NCBI RefSeq assembly: GCF_008253865.1
Contig: NZ_CP042332.1
Coordinates: 124,001 to 188,000 of the forward strand
Direction of reading: 5' to 3'
DNA from: Bosea sp. F3-2
GTDB lineage: Bacteria > Pseudomonadota > Alphaproteobacteria > Rhizobiales > Beijerinckiaceae
Length of the DNA stretch: 64,000 nt
Part shown: positions 52,895 through 61,638 of the stretch, piece by piece
Position numbering within the stretch: position 1 is the stretch's first letter
How the letters are laid out: every line of letters starts with the position of its first letter
The notes under the pieces: generated by a model
Database searches by the model: none
What the model saw: only the letters and a program-made list of their open reading frames with translations
Told to the model about the DNA's origin: nothing
Position numbers and translations under genes: made by a program

Positions 52895-53228
52895 TTTCCG
52901 CCAGGGTGATGTTGTCCGCGTTCCGTTCCCCTACACCGACCGCAACACCCGGCAACATAGGCCGGCGCTTGTTGTCAGCAACGGCGGGATCGGCGAGGGC
53001 GCCGCCCTATTGTGGGTGGTGATGATCACCAGCGCCGAAAATCGGCCATGGACCGGTGACGTATCTCTGGGCCAGTTCTATTCGGAGGCTGGCTTGCCGG
53101 TGCCGAGCGTGATTCGTCCCGCCAAGATCGCGACGATCGAGGCGGCCCATGCCGATAAGCTGGGGCGGATCAGACCCAGGTTGATGGCCGAAGTCGGCAC
53201 CCACCTTAAGAAGCATATTGGCCTTTAA
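52881..53228 (+). CDS. PemK/MazF-family toxin (endoribonuclease)
   Basis: A 115-residue toxin of the PemK/MazF fold, which cleaves mRNA when free of antitoxin. FRQGDVVRVPFPYTDRNTRQ (residues 6-25) and RPALVVSNGGIGEG are family marks, with PSVIRPAKIATIEAAHADKL near the end. The start at 52881 overlaps the antitoxin gene. The pair stabilises the plasmid by killing or arresting cells that lose it. Confidence 0.92.
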   Translation: MPTSDFRQGDVVRVPFPYTDRNTRQHRPALVVSNGGIGEGAALLWVVMITSAENRPWTGDVSLGQFYSEAGLPVPSVIRPAKIATIEAAHADKLGRIRPRLMAEVGTHLKKHIGL

Positions 53229-53277
53229 GGTGTCATCTCGTCCCTAACCGGAACCAACCCCATCGAGGCATTTTTTC

Positions 53278-53454
53278 CGTGGCAACAAAGTCAGCGAGTG
53301 CGCTCCGCCGGCAGCCGAGGCTCTAGGCCGGTTCAAGGGCACCGGACCGGCCATCATGAAGATTGGCGTCCCTGTTGGCCCGGCGGCGCTTCTGAGTGCT
53401 GCTACTGTCGAAGAGATGCTCATCGTTCGGCTCAAAGCCCCGCGGCCTTGGTGA
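53278..53454 (+). pseudogene. Decayed paralogue of the ORF at 52141-52347
   Basis: From 53278 the frame reads RGNKVSECAPPAAEALGRFK, then GTGPAIMKIGVPVGPAALLS and AATVEEMLIVRLKAPRPW to TGA 53454. It is related to the product of 52141-52347 throughout but is shorter in the middle and has no start codon. The last 23 bases overlap the end of the recombinase gene on the other strand. Confidence 0.6.
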
Positions 53455-54622
53455 GATTGACCCGGAAGCGGTCACGCCGTCGTTGATACCTTCGAGTCAT
53501 TTCGGCCGAGGCATGGCCGAGCTGCTTCTGGACATGGCGCTCGTCGGCCTCGGCCGAGGAGGCGAGGCCGGCGCGCAATGAGTGGCCTGAAAATTTCTGT
53601 CGACGCTCTCCTTCGGAGAGATCACCGCGCACGCCGGCGGCGAGCGCCGTGCGCTTGACCAGACGGGCGATCTCCCGGTCGTTCAGGCGTTCGGAACCGA
53701 CGCCCCGGCCCTGGTCGGTCACCCGTCGAAACAGCGGACCGTGCGCGATCCTGGCGAGTTTCAGCCAGGTTTGCAGCGCCACGACCGGGCAGGTGGCGTC
53801 GGCGGAGCCGCGGCCGACCTCGACCTCGCGCCAGCCGGTCTTGCCGCGTAAGCTGACGACCAGCCCCAAGTCGAGGATCTCGACCCAGCCGCGGCCATCC
53901 TCGGTCTGGTCGCGACCGACATCGAGTCCGACGATCTCGGATCGGCGCAGGCCGCCGGCGAAACCGATGAGCAGCATCGCCCGATCCCTGAGCCCGCGGA
54001 GCGTGCCGCGATCGAGCGTCTCGAGCATGGCGATGATGTCCTCGGGCAACACCGCTTCCTTTTGGTGTGGCGGTGCGGCGTGACTGTTGCGGATGCCGGC
54101 GAAGACGGTGGCGATATGCCGGTCCTTGCGATCCAGTGGCGTGCCGCGCTGCGCGTAATTCCAGGTCAGGGCTGACAGCCGGCGCTCGATCGTCGAGACG
54201 CTGTTCGGCTTGCGCTCGGTCGCCGCGCCGGAGGCGCAGGCGGTGATGTAGAGCCCGACGACGTGCGGGGACGGCGGGTACGCCTCGAGACCCTGCCGCC
54301 GGCACCAGCTCGAAAAATGCCGCCAGTCGGAGGCGTAAGCCCGGCGCGTGTTGGCCGAGCTCGCGGCCGCGACGTAGTCGCGGGCGCGATCGGCGAGCCG
54401 CGCGAGATGCGGCGACAGACCGGATGTTTCGGCCGTGACGGGGGAGGGGAGGACGCCGGCGGTCTCGGCCGGTGCCCGGACCTCGGAAAGATCGACAGCT
54501 GCCGTCGGACTCTCTGGCGGAGCGGAGCTCTCCGGAGCGTGATTTTCGGCGTTCTGGGCGGCGATTTCGGCCATCTCTTCTATAAGGCGCAAAACATCCG
54601 ATAAGGCAAGCTTATCGGACAT
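53432..54622 (-). CDS. Tyrosine-type site-specific recombinase (XerC/D-like)
   Basis: A 396-residue recombinase. An N-terminal extension of about 75 residues rich in Ala, Pro and Glu precedes the SAM-like core-binding domain (ANTRRAYASDWRHFSSWCRR, about 94-113). The catalytic domain has the Arg in GLRRSEIVGLD, the HSLRAGLASSA box (HxxR), the LGHASAEMTRRYQRR end (His and Tyr nucleophile). The start at 54622 sits inside a dif-like inverted repeat. It is divergent from the DUF1403/ScpB genes. Likely role: resolution of plasmid multimers or integration; the partner site is inferred. Confidence 0.9.
   Translation of the reverse strand: MSDKLALSDVLRLIEEMAEIAAQNAENHAPESSAPPESPTAAVDLSEVRAPAETAGVLPSPVTAETSGLSPHLARLADRARDYVAAASSANTRRAYASDWRHFSSWCRRQGLEAYPPSPHVVGLYITACASGAATERKPNSVSTIERRLSALTWNYAQRGTPLDRKDRHIATVFAGIRNSHAAPPHQKEAVLPEDIIAMLETLDRGTLRGLRDRAMLLIGFAGGLRRSEIVGLDVGRDQTEDGRGWVEILDLGLVVSLRGKTGWREVEVGRGSADATCPVVALQTWLKLARIAHGPLFRRVTDQGRGVGSERLNDREIARLVKRTALAAGVRGDLSEGERRQKFSGHSLRAGLASSAEADERHVQKQLGHASAEMTRRYQRRRDRFRVNLTKAAGL
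54594..54622. promoter_or_regulatory. dif-like inverted repeat at the recombinase start
   Basis: The 29-bp stretch has two 12-base arms, ACATCCGATAAG and CTTATCGGACAT, with two mismatches and a five-base centre; the inner nine bases of each arm are perfect complements. It covers the first codons of the recombinase. The ATAA...TTAT core is like XerC/XerD dif sites (11-6-11). It may be the recombination site, an operator, or both. Confidence 0.5.
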
Positions 54623-54701
54623 TATCTGCGCCTGACAGGGCGTGCGCTTTCAGCCGAAACGGATGGCATAAACCGCACTTCAGGGGTATCGTTCCCGGAC
54701 G

Positions 54702-55649
54702 ATGTCCGCAGCCGATTCGACCGCCAGCCTTGCCTTCATGCCTCCAGCCGTACCCGGTTGGGCGCTGCCGCGCGGACCGGTGACGAGCGATGTTGAGGCG
54801 GCGTTCCTGGCCGGCGCGGCCTTGAATTCCTTGGATAATTTGGTTTGCACCGCGACGCCCTGGGCCGGCGCCTGGCGCCAGCGCATGGCGCTGAAATGCG
54901 CGGCCGCAGCGGTCGCGCTCGCCGGACGAACCGAGGACGAAGCGCAGCTGCGCGACGCCTGGCATCTGCGCACGGCCGGCGCCGATCCCGGCCCGGCAGG
55001 CAATCTTCTCGCCGCCTGGAGACGTCTTGCCGAACGGTCGCCGGATATCGGGCCTGATGCCTTGCGGTCGATCGTCGCTGTGCTCGGCCTGCGCTGGCGC
55101 GATGATCTCGCTGGTCTGGAATGCTTCGATGGCCTCGCCCGATCGAACCGGCCAGCGCCGCTGGTCGCCGCCGCGCTCATGGCTGAGGTCCAGCGGGTGC
55201 GGCCTGATGCTGAACTGCTCGCCTGGTGGCTGGCTGATCTAGCGATCGCTGCACGGATGCGTTGGCCGATGGCCATGCCGATGTTGGTGACGCAGGCGCG
55301 GGGGCCTGCCTTCCGCAGTGCGGGCGGTCGCGGTCGCATTCGCCCGGGAGGGGAGGGGTTCGAGCGCGGGATTTGTGTGGCGCTCGCGCTGGCGGCGGCG
55401 CAAGCCTGCCGACTCGCCGGCGAGATCGCACCACGAGCGGCCCGGCTCGTCGCCGCTGCGCCGAAGCTGCGGGCGAAAGGGGCAGGGGACGTCATCCAGC
55501 TTCTGCTCGACGACGACGCCGTGTCGGGGACATGGCAGACCGCGAGCCTGACGCGCTGGGGCGCGCGTCGCCTGTTCGACAGGCTGACCAGCCTTGACGC
55601 TGTGCGTGAGCTCTCCGGCCGTGCCAGCTTCCGGCTCTATGGGCTTTGA
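54702..55649 (+). CDS. DUF1403 family protein
   Basis: A 315-residue protein of the DUF1403 family found on plasmids of Hyphomicrobiales. It is Ala-, Leu- and Arg-rich and mainly helical; recognisable parts are SDVEAAFLAGAALNSLDNLV, then GAWRQRMALKCAAAAVALAG, and LARSNRPAPLVAAALMAEV. Function is unknown. It is divergent from the recombinase (79 bp between starts) and four bases before the scpB-like gene, so the latter two form an operon. The constant association suggests a role in plasmid segregation or topology. Confidence 0.85.
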   Translation: MSAADSTASLAFMPPAVPGWALPRGPVTSDVEAAFLAGAALNSLDNLVCTATPWAGAWRQRMALKCAAAAVALAGRTEDEAQLRDAWHLRTAGADPGPAGNLLAAWRRLAERSPDIGPDALRSIVAVLGLRWRDDLAGLECFDGLARSNRPAPLVAAALMAEVQRVRPDAELLAWWLADLAIAARMRWPMAMPMLVTQARGPAFRSAGGRGRIRPGGEGFERGICVALALAAAQACRLAGEIAPRAARLVAAAPKLRAKGAGDVIQLLLDDDAVSGTWQTASLTRWGARRLFDRLTSLDAVRELSGRASFRLYGL

Positions 55650-55652
55650 CGC

Positions 55653-56357
55653 ATGGCGCGGCGCACGCAGACAGAAGAGCTCTTTGACGCCGAACTCGCC
55701 GACATGCCGCCGGAGCTGCGCTGGCGCGAATGGATGGGCCGGGTCGAGGCGGTGATCTTCGCTTCGCCCGTCCCCGTCGGCCGCGAAACCCTGGCCCGCG
55801 TCGTGGGCCGCGACTGCAGCCTTGATCTCCTGATCGACGACATTCGCGATGAGCTGGTCGGGCGCCCCTACGAGCTCGTCGCTGTCGCCGGCGGCTGGCA
55901 GCATCGCACGAAGAACGGCTTTGCCGCAGCGATCCGGGCTGCGACCGGCCTCGGTGCGCCTGACAGCAAGGCGCTGTCGCAAGCAGAGAGCCTGGTGCTG
56001 TTGTGCATCGGCTACTTCCAGCCGATTACCCGCGCCGAACTCGGCCAGGTTTTCGGCAAGGAGGTCAGCCGCGACACCATCGGCCATCTGCGCAAGCTCG
56101 GCTTCATCGCCGCCGGACCGCGCAGCCCACAGCCTGGTGCGCCCTATACCTATGTGACGACGCCGGCCTTCCTGTCGCAGTTCGGCTTCGAGACGCTGCG
56201 CGATCTGCCGGATTTCGAAAGGCTCGAGGATGCCGGACTGCTCAGCAAGGACAGGCTGCTCGCCGGCGATCTTCTGCCGTCGTTCTCGGCGATCGGGGAT
56301 AGCGAAGAGGTCACCCCGGTTCACGATCAGCACGAGGTCTCGGTCGATGACGAATAA
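55653..56357 (+). CDS. scpB: ScpB-family segregation and condensation protein
   Basis: A 234-residue protein with the two winged-helix domains of ScpB, the kleisin-associated subunit of the SMC condensin complex. Visible: RVEAVIFASPVPVGRETLAR (residues about 29-48), WQHRTKNGFAAAIRAATG, LSQAESLVLLCIGYFQPITR, then EVSRDTIGHLRKLGFIAAGP and PYTYVTTPAFLSQFGFETLR. No ScpA or SMC gene is in the window, so it must work with chromosomal partners or alone. It follows the DUF1403 gene by three bases. A plasmid copy of ScpB may adapt condensin to the plasmid. Confidence 0.9.
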   Translation: MARRTQTEELFDAELADMPPELRWREWMGRVEAVIFASPVPVGRETLARVVGRDCSLDLLIDDIRDELVGRPYELVAVAGGWQHRTKNGFAAAIRAATGLGAPDSKALSQAESLVLLCIGYFQPITRAELGQVFGKEVSRDTIGHLRKLGFIAAGPRSPQPGAPYTYVTTPAFLSQFGFETLRDLPDFERLEDAGLLSKDRLLAGDLLPSFSAIGDSEEVTPVHDQHEVSVDDE

Positions 56358-56562
56358 GCGGGCGGAGCGCAACTTTGGCCCTGAGCGGATGTATCGACGA
56401 CAGCTCAGAGCGCGGTAGTCGATCTCGTTTTTCGGCCGGAGGTTTGGGCAGCCCCGGTGATTAGGCGAGGGAACGCGGCCTCGACTACGCGAACATCCCC
56501 GCGGTCGCCCTCATCTACCTCGCCTCGAACCGGGATCGCTATCGGGACTAGCAGAAGCCTAG

Positions 56563-57054
56563 CTATTGTTGCCGACGCTTGATTGCCTCTCTAAGCAACG
56601 CCACCGCCGCATCTGCATTCCCCTTCGGACCCTTAAGGCCGACCGCGACATATTCGCCGCCGACGACGGCTCCGGCTTGCCACTCACCACCCATTTTCTT
56701 GCCCATGACCTCCATTATGGGTGTACGAACGACATAGGCTTTCGCGCCGATATTTGGCAGGGACCGGAACCCCTCCCAGTTCTCGAAGCTCCAATTCTTG
56801 AGTTGCAGTGCATTGCCCGCTGGAAACACACTTATGCTCATCTTGTGGTCCGCGCCTTCATCGGACCATGAGCACCCGGACGAGCCCGGCAAGAGGCCGC
56901 TCTCAGCGTTGCCGACCGATGCGCCGACGTATGCGGAGGCCTCCCTCTGCGTGAACAGCTTGCACGCGGGGTTGTCCGCGGCCTGCGCTGCCAAACGGCC
57001 GCTAGATGCCGCGAGCAGGATAGTCGCCAAGACCGGGAGCAATAGTTTACGCAC
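56563..57054 (-). CDS. Secreted hypothetical protein (DUF3558-like)
   Basis: A 163-residue protein with an N-terminal signal peptide (MRKLLLPVLATILLAASSGR, cleavage near AAQAA). The mature part begins CKLFTQREASAYVGASV and has a second Cys (SSGCSWSD), which may form a disulfide, then VRTPIMEVMGKKMGGEWQAG. It resembles small periplasmic proteins with a DUF3558-like fold; the match is weak. Standing alone between the ScpB operon and a VOC gene, it has no clear role. The 205-bp gap before it (56358-56562) holds no gene. Confidence 0.65.
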   Translation of the reverse strand: MRKLLLPVLATILLAASSGRLAAQAADNPACKLFTQREASAYVGASVGNAESGLLPGSSGCSWSDEGADHKMSISVFPAGNALQLKNWSFENWEGFRSLPNIGAKAYVVRTPIMEVMGKKMGGEWQAGAVVGGEYVAVGLKGPKGNADAAVALLREAIKRRQQ

Positions 57055-57318
57055 GAGTTTGCCTCATGTTTCGACTCAGAACAGGCTAATGCACGCTGCG
57101 AGCTGCGTCCTGATGCAAATGAAGGATATCGGAGAGATCGAGTGCGATCTCGCGCATCGGATGATGAGACTGCGGCGCCGAGAGCATACCTTTGCTGCGG
57201 TCTCCGGCGCGACTTGGCGGGCCGGTTGACCAAAGGAAAGTCCGAGACTGGACCGTCCGCTTGCCGGCGGATTTCCCGAAAAGCGGAATGATCTTCGGAG
57301 CAGCTATTGCCGATTGTG

Positions 57319-57693
57319 TTACTTCGTCGGCTGAGAGCGCGCGGTGAGCTTGTTTCCGTCCGGATCGCGAAGGTAGGCGACGAAGGCTCCATTCGGGCGC
57401 TCGCTGGGTGGGCTCTCAATCGCCGTCCCACCGTGCGTGGTGCCGGCCTTATGCCACGCGAGAACATGGTCACGGCTCGCAGCGGCAATACCGATAGTGC
57501 CACCGTTGGCCGCGGTCGCTGGATTGCCGTCGATCGGCTTCGTGACCATTAGCCGACCGCCCTTGTGGGCATAGATCAGCCTGCCTCTGGCATCTATCTC
57601 GCCAGGCTCGCCTCCTAACGCGGCGAATGTGGCGTCGTAGAAATCTCTAGCCCGCTCTAGGTCGTTGCTGCCGATCATGACGTGAGTGAACAT
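57319..57693 (-). CDS. VOC-family protein (glyoxalase/bleomycin-resistance fold)
   Basis: A 124-residue protein with two beta-alpha-beta-beta-beta units: MFTHVMIGSNDLERARDFYD at the start (first metal His), GGTIGIAAASRDHVLAWHKA in the middle, and NGAFVAYLRDPDGNKLTARS at the end. The start at 57693 is the usual one for this family; the longer upstream frame is not conserved. VOC proteins include glyoxalases, dioxygenases and antibiotic-binding proteins, so the activity here is open. Confidence 0.85.
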   Translation of the reverse strand: MFTHVMIGSNDLERARDFYDATFAALGGEPGEIDARGRLIYAHKGGRLMVTKPIDGNPATAANGGTIGIAAASRDHVLAWHKAGTTHGGTAIESPPSERPNGAFVAYLRDPDGNKLTARSQPTK

Positions 57694-58118
57694 ATTTCTA
57701 TCTCCAAGGAGAGCCTGTGCGAGATAATCGAGCGCGGAGACGAGCGACAAGGCATGTCCGCAGAGTTGGCGGCAAGCCCAGCGCCTATCCGCCTCTGAAG
57801 ATGCAACGATTACTGCAAGGCGAATGTCCGCTCACAGGCACCGAACCAATCTCCGCTAACGACCCAAGTCGGACATTGGCCACTCGCTGACGCAGCGATC
57901 GAAAATGGCCCATTCCCGACGCTAAGGTCCGGTTTCGGGCAAACTGATCGGCCTGCCAGCAAAATGCCGAAGGTGTCACTTTCCAGACTTGAATTATGCT
58001 GGTCCCCGGCGGTCAGCTTCCCGTACGTCCCGCAACCGGGATTGAGAATTTCCGCGCATCACGGATCGCTGCCGATGCCGATCGAGCCCCAACCCTCTTG
58101 ACAATGGATTCGCTTGGT

Positions 58119-58150
58119 GAAACGTTTCCAGTAACAAAGGAAACGTTTCC
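58119..58150. promoter_or_regulatory. Tandem LacI-type operators before the dipeptide-type ABC operon
   Basis: GAAACGTTTC at 58119-58128 and GGAAACGTTTCC at 58139-58150 are two perfect palindromes, ending 15 bp before the start of the substrate-binding protein gene. Their form is that of LacI/GalR-family operators. TTGACA at 58098-58103 may be the -35 box, so repression by covering the -10 region is plausible. The regulator gene is not in the window. The remainder of 57694-58118 has no gene. Confidence 0.65.
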
Positions 58151-58165
58151 ACAAGGGGGATCGCC

Positions 58166-59734
58166 ATGGCTTCTGCCTCTCTCAATCGTCGTGTTTTTCT
58201 CCAGGGTGGAGCAGTCACCATTGGGGGGCTCGGTCATTCAGTCGCCGCACGAGCGGCCGATGAGCGCTCTCTGGTCGTCGCGATCCCGTCGAACCCCTCG
58301 ACCTTCGACCCGATCAACCAGGGCAATCACGATGCCATGGTGGTCAATCAGCTGATTTTCGAGAACCTGATCGAGATCGATGGCGAAGGTCGCCGGCGCC
58401 CCATGCTCGCGAAGGCGATGCCGGCGATCTCCGTCGATCGAACCGAATATGTTTTCGAGCTACGCGACGACGTCACCTTCCAGAACGGCCAGCGGTTCAC
58501 GGCGGAGGACGTGAAGTACAGCTACGACTACATGCTCGACCCGGCTCACAAGGCGCTGCGACGCTCGGTCTGGACGAATATCGAATCCGTCGATGTCCTG
58601 GATCGTTACAAGGTGCGCTTCAAGCTGAAGACGCCTTTCCGGCCCTTCCTCGACTACATGACCAAGTATATGGGGATTTTTCCGGCGGGAAGCCGCGAGA
58701 AATACGGCAACGAGGTTTTCCAGCAGAAGCCCGAGGGGCTTGGAACCGGGCCCGGCATCTTCGTCTCGGCGCGGTCCAACGATGTCGTCGAGTTCCGCTG
58801 CAATCCGAATTACTGGCGCAAGGACAGCATCGCCTGGGACCGGCTGCGCGTGCGGATCGTCTCCGAGGAGGCGGCCCGGATCGCTGCGCTGCTATCGAAG
58901 TCGGTGCACATCATCGGTGCGCCCCCCGTCCGCGACTATGTTCGCCTGCGGCAGGCCAAGGCGCAGGGCATCACTGGCGGCAGCCGCCCGGCGCTCGGCA
59001 GCATGATGCTGATGATCCACAACACGCGCAAGCCGCCGTTCGACGACCCCAATTTCCGCAAGGCGGTCTCGCTGGCGACCGATCGCAAGACCATCGCCGA
59101 GAAGATCTTCAACGGCCTGGTCGAGCCTTCGGCGGTGCCGGCGCCGGCCTCGGCCTGGTGGTACAACGCCAAGGCGGCCGAAGGGCTGGCTTTCAATCTC
59201 GACCAGGCAAAGGCCTATCTCGCCAAATCCCGCTACGCCTCCGGCGCCGAGTTCGAGCTGCTCTATTCGTCGCAAGGCTATCTGCTGGATGTCGGCGATG
59301 CGGCCCTGTTCATCCAGGCCTCGCTGGCGCGGCTGGGCATCAAGGTGAAGCTCCAGCCGCTCGAGACCGGCCAGCTGATCGAGCAGGTCTTCGCCGGCAA
59401 CCAGACCTCGGTGCTGATGGCCGTGATCGGCCCGTCCGACCCGACCTTCATCATCCAGGGCATCTACACGCCGAACCAGGTGATGACCCGCAGCTCCGGC
59501 TACAGCAGCGAGCGGCTCAACACCCTCCTGGCCGACAGTTTCCGCGTCGACGACGAGCCGTCGCTCGGGCCGATCCTCGCCGACATGCAGACGATCCTGG
59601 CAGAGGATTCCCCCTCGACCTGGATCGGCGCGATCCACAGCTTCAACCTTTGGCGGACCAATGTGCAGGGATTCGAGCCCAATACAGGGATCACGCTTCG
59701 CCTGACCGACGTCGCCCCGACCGACGCGCGCTGA
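58166..59734 (+). CDS. ABC transporter substrate-binding protein (DppA/OppA family 5)
   Basis: A 522-residue periplasmic binding protein of extracellular solute-binding family 5. The N-terminus (LNRRVFLQGGAVTIGGLG) is a Tat-type signal ending near VAARA. Family segments: AIPSNPSTFDPINQGNHDAM, EYVFELRDDVTFQNGQRFTA, then FRKAVSLATDRKTIAEKIFN and ASLARLGIKVKLQPLETGQL. It captures a peptide, opine or similar amino-acid derivative and passes it to the permeases encoded downstream. GGGGG lies before the ATG. First gene of a five-gene importer operon, under tandem GAAACGTTTC operators. Confidence 0.93.
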   Translation: MASASLNRRVFLQGGAVTIGGLGHSVAARAADERSLVVAIPSNPSTFDPINQGNHDAMVVNQLIFENLIEIDGEGRRRPMLAKAMPAISVDRTEYVFELRDDVTFQNGQRFTAEDVKYSYDYMLDPAHKALRRSVWTNIESVDVLDRYKVRFKLKTPFRPFLDYMTKYMGIFPAGSREKYGNEVFQQKPEGLGTGPGIFVSARSNDVVEFRCNPNYWRKDSIAWDRLRVRIVSEEAARIAALLSKSVHIIGAPPVRDYVRLRQAKAQGITGGSRPALGSMMLMIHNTRKPPFDDPNFRKAVSLATDRKTIAEKIFNGLVEPSAVPAPASAWWYNAKAAEGLAFNLDQAKAYLAKSRYASGAEFELLYSSQGYLLDVGDAALFIQASLARLGIKVKLQPLETGQLIEQVFAGNQTSVLMAVIGPSDPTFIIQGIYTPNQVMTRSSGYSSERLNTLLADSFRVDDEPSLGPILADMQTILAEDSPSTWIGAIHSFNLWRTNVQGFEPNTGITLRLTDVAPTDAR

Positions 59735-59744
59735 GGCAAGGACC

Positions 59745-60680
59745 ATGTGGTTCGCAGGTCGGATAGCCAGCAGCCTTGGGGTGCTCATCGTGGTTAGCGC
59801 GGTGCTGTTCGCGCTGACGCGGCTGACGCCGTTGTCGCCAGCGCGGATCGTGCTCGGCGCCGATGCCACCACCGAGCAGATCCAGGCCTTCGAGCATGAT
59901 CGCGGTCTCGATCGCAGCCTGCCGGCGCAGTATTCGGCCTGGGTCGCGCAACTGCCCCGGTCAGGGTTCGGGCAGTCCTACATCACCGGGCGCTCCATCG
60001 ATCTCGAGCTGCTGGAGAGCCTGCCGGTGACGGTGGAGCTGGTGGTGGTCACCTTCCTGCTGACCCTGGCCGGCGCGATTCCGCTCGGCCTCATCGCTGC
60101 GCTGACCGAAGACCGCTGGCCGGACCATCTGATCCGCATGCTGTCGCTGATGGCCGTGTCGGTTCCGGGGTTCTGGCTTGCCCTGATCCTGATCCGCGTC
60201 TTCGCTGTCAGGCTGGGCTGGGTGCCCCCCATCGGAATCACGCCGTTCGCCGAAGGCTGGCACGCCCATCTCGCCTCTCTGGTGCTGCCGGCTCTGTCGA
60301 TCGCGCTCTATTATATCGGCGCGCTGAGCCGCCTGATGCGTGCCGCCGTCATCGAGGTCCTGGGGCAGGACTATGTCCGCACCGCGCATTCGCTCGGCCT
60401 GAGCCGGGGCCTAGTGGCCCGCTACGTGGTCAAGAACGCGCTGCCGCCCTTCGTCAGCGTCGCCGGCATGTCGTTCGGCTATATGTTCGGTTGGGCGATC
60501 ATCATCGAGCTGGTCTTCAACATACCCGGCCTGTCGCGGGCCTTGCTGACGGCCATCACGCAGCGCGACTACCCGATGATCCAAGCCACCGTTCTGGTCG
60601 TCACGGCGATGTTCATCGTCTCGAACCTTGTCGCCGATCTCATCCAGAGGCTGATCAACCCGAGGCTGCGACATGCTTGA
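59745..60680 (+). CDS. Dipeptide-type ABC transporter permease (DppB-like)
   Basis: A 311-residue permease with six helices. It starts WFAGRIASSLGVLIVVSAVL, has SLPVTVELVVVTFLLTLAGA, and the EAA loop EVLGQDYVRTAHSLGLSRGL (residues about 205-224) that contacts the ATPases. It is the first membrane half of the importer and overlaps the DppC-like gene by eight bases. Confidence 0.93.
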   Translation: MWFAGRIASSLGVLIVVSAVLFALTRLTPLSPARIVLGADATTEQIQAFEHDRGLDRSLPAQYSAWVAQLPRSGFGQSYITGRSIDLELLESLPVTVELVVVTFLLTLAGAIPLGLIAALTEDRWPDHLIRMLSLMAVSVPGFWLALILIRVFAVRLGWVPPIGITPFAEGWHAHLASLVLPALSIALYYIGALSRLMRAAVIEVLGQDYVRTAHSLGLSRGLVARYVVKNALPPFVSVAGMSFGYMFGWAIIIELVFNIPGLSRALLTAITQRDYPMIQATVLVVTAMFIVSNLVADLIQRLINPRLRHA

Positions 60681-61638
60681 CGTCGTGCGCTCCACGGAAG
60701 CTGCGTCCGCGGCTAAAGCCGCCGGAGCCAGGTGCTCGCGTCCGCTCTCCGCGCTTGCCGATCTCGTGCGCCGCCTTGCCGGAACCCGGATCGGCCTGGT
60801 GGGCCTGGTGATCGTCGGCTTGCTCTGCCTGGCGGCGTTGTCGGCGCCCTGGCTCCCGCTGCACGATCCGCTCGACCTGATGATGGAGCATCGGCTGGAG
60901 CCCCCGGGCGCGTCGTTCCTCCTCGGCACGGACGAGATGGGGCGCGACATCTTCGCCAGGCTCGTATGGGGCGCGCGTGGCTCCCTGATGATCGGCGTGC
61001 TGACCGTCGCGATCGGGCTCTCGGGCGGCCTCCTGGTCGGAACCCTGTCCGGCTATTACAGCGGGACGCTGGTCGAGAGTGTCCTGCTCGGCCTGATGGA
61101 CATCTTTGCGGCGATACCGCTGCTGGTCTGGGCCATCGCGATCGTCGGCATCTTCGGCACCGGGCCGGTGCAACTGGGCCCGCTCCTGCTCCCGAACGAA
61201 GCCAAGATCATCGTGCTCGTCGGGTTGCTGTTCATTCCCGGGCTGGCGCGCGTCACCCATGGCCTGGCCCTGGCCGAGGCCAAGGCGGACTATGTCGCGG
61301 CGCGGCGCCTGCAGGGCGCAGGGGCGTGGTCGATCATGACCAGCGATATCCTGCCCAACATCCTCTCGCCGATCTTCGTCCAGGCGAGCGTGCTGATCGG
61401 CATCGGCATCATCATCGAGGCATCGCTGAGCTTCATTGGCCTCGGCGTGCAGCCGCCGACACCGAGCTGGGGCGGCATGCTGGCCGATACGCGTTCGCTC
61501 GCCTTCTCTGACGAATGGTGGGTCGCGACCTGGCCGGGCCTGGCCATCTTCCTGGCCGTGATCGGCTTCAATCTGGTCGGCGATGCGCTCCGCACCGTGC
61601 TCGATCCACGGCGGCGTGACGGAGGGCCGGCGCTATGA
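60673..61638 (+). CDS. Dipeptide-type ABC transporter permease (DppC-like)
   Basis: A 321-residue permease. A cytoplasmic N-terminal part of about 35 residues is followed by helix one, then LLGTDEMGRDIFARLVWGAR, the typical DppC signature, and the EAA loop LAEAKADYVAARRLQGAGAW. Six helices. Its end overlaps the next ATPase gene by ATGA. With the DppB-like protein it makes the transport channel. Confidence 0.93.
   Translation: MLDVVRSTEAASAAKAAGARCSRPLSALADLVRRLAGTRIGLVGLVIVGLLCLAALSAPWLPLHDPLDLMMEHRLEPPGASFLLGTDEMGRDIFARLVWGARGSLMIGVLTVAIGLSGGLLVGTLSGYYSGTLVESVLLGLMDIFAAIPLLVWAIAIVGIFGTGPVQLGPLLLPNEAKIIVLVGLLFIPGLARVTHGLALAEAKADYVAARRLQGAGAWSIMTSDILPNILSPIFVQASVLIGIGIIIEASLSFIGLGVQPPTPSWGGMLADTRSLAFSDEWWVATWPGLAIFLAVIGFNLVGDALRTVLDPRRRDGGPAL

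Noticed and set aside
56478..56551. Short frame ALIYLASNRDRYRD that recalls the end of some transposases.
   Set aside because: Too short and without a specific family match to be called.
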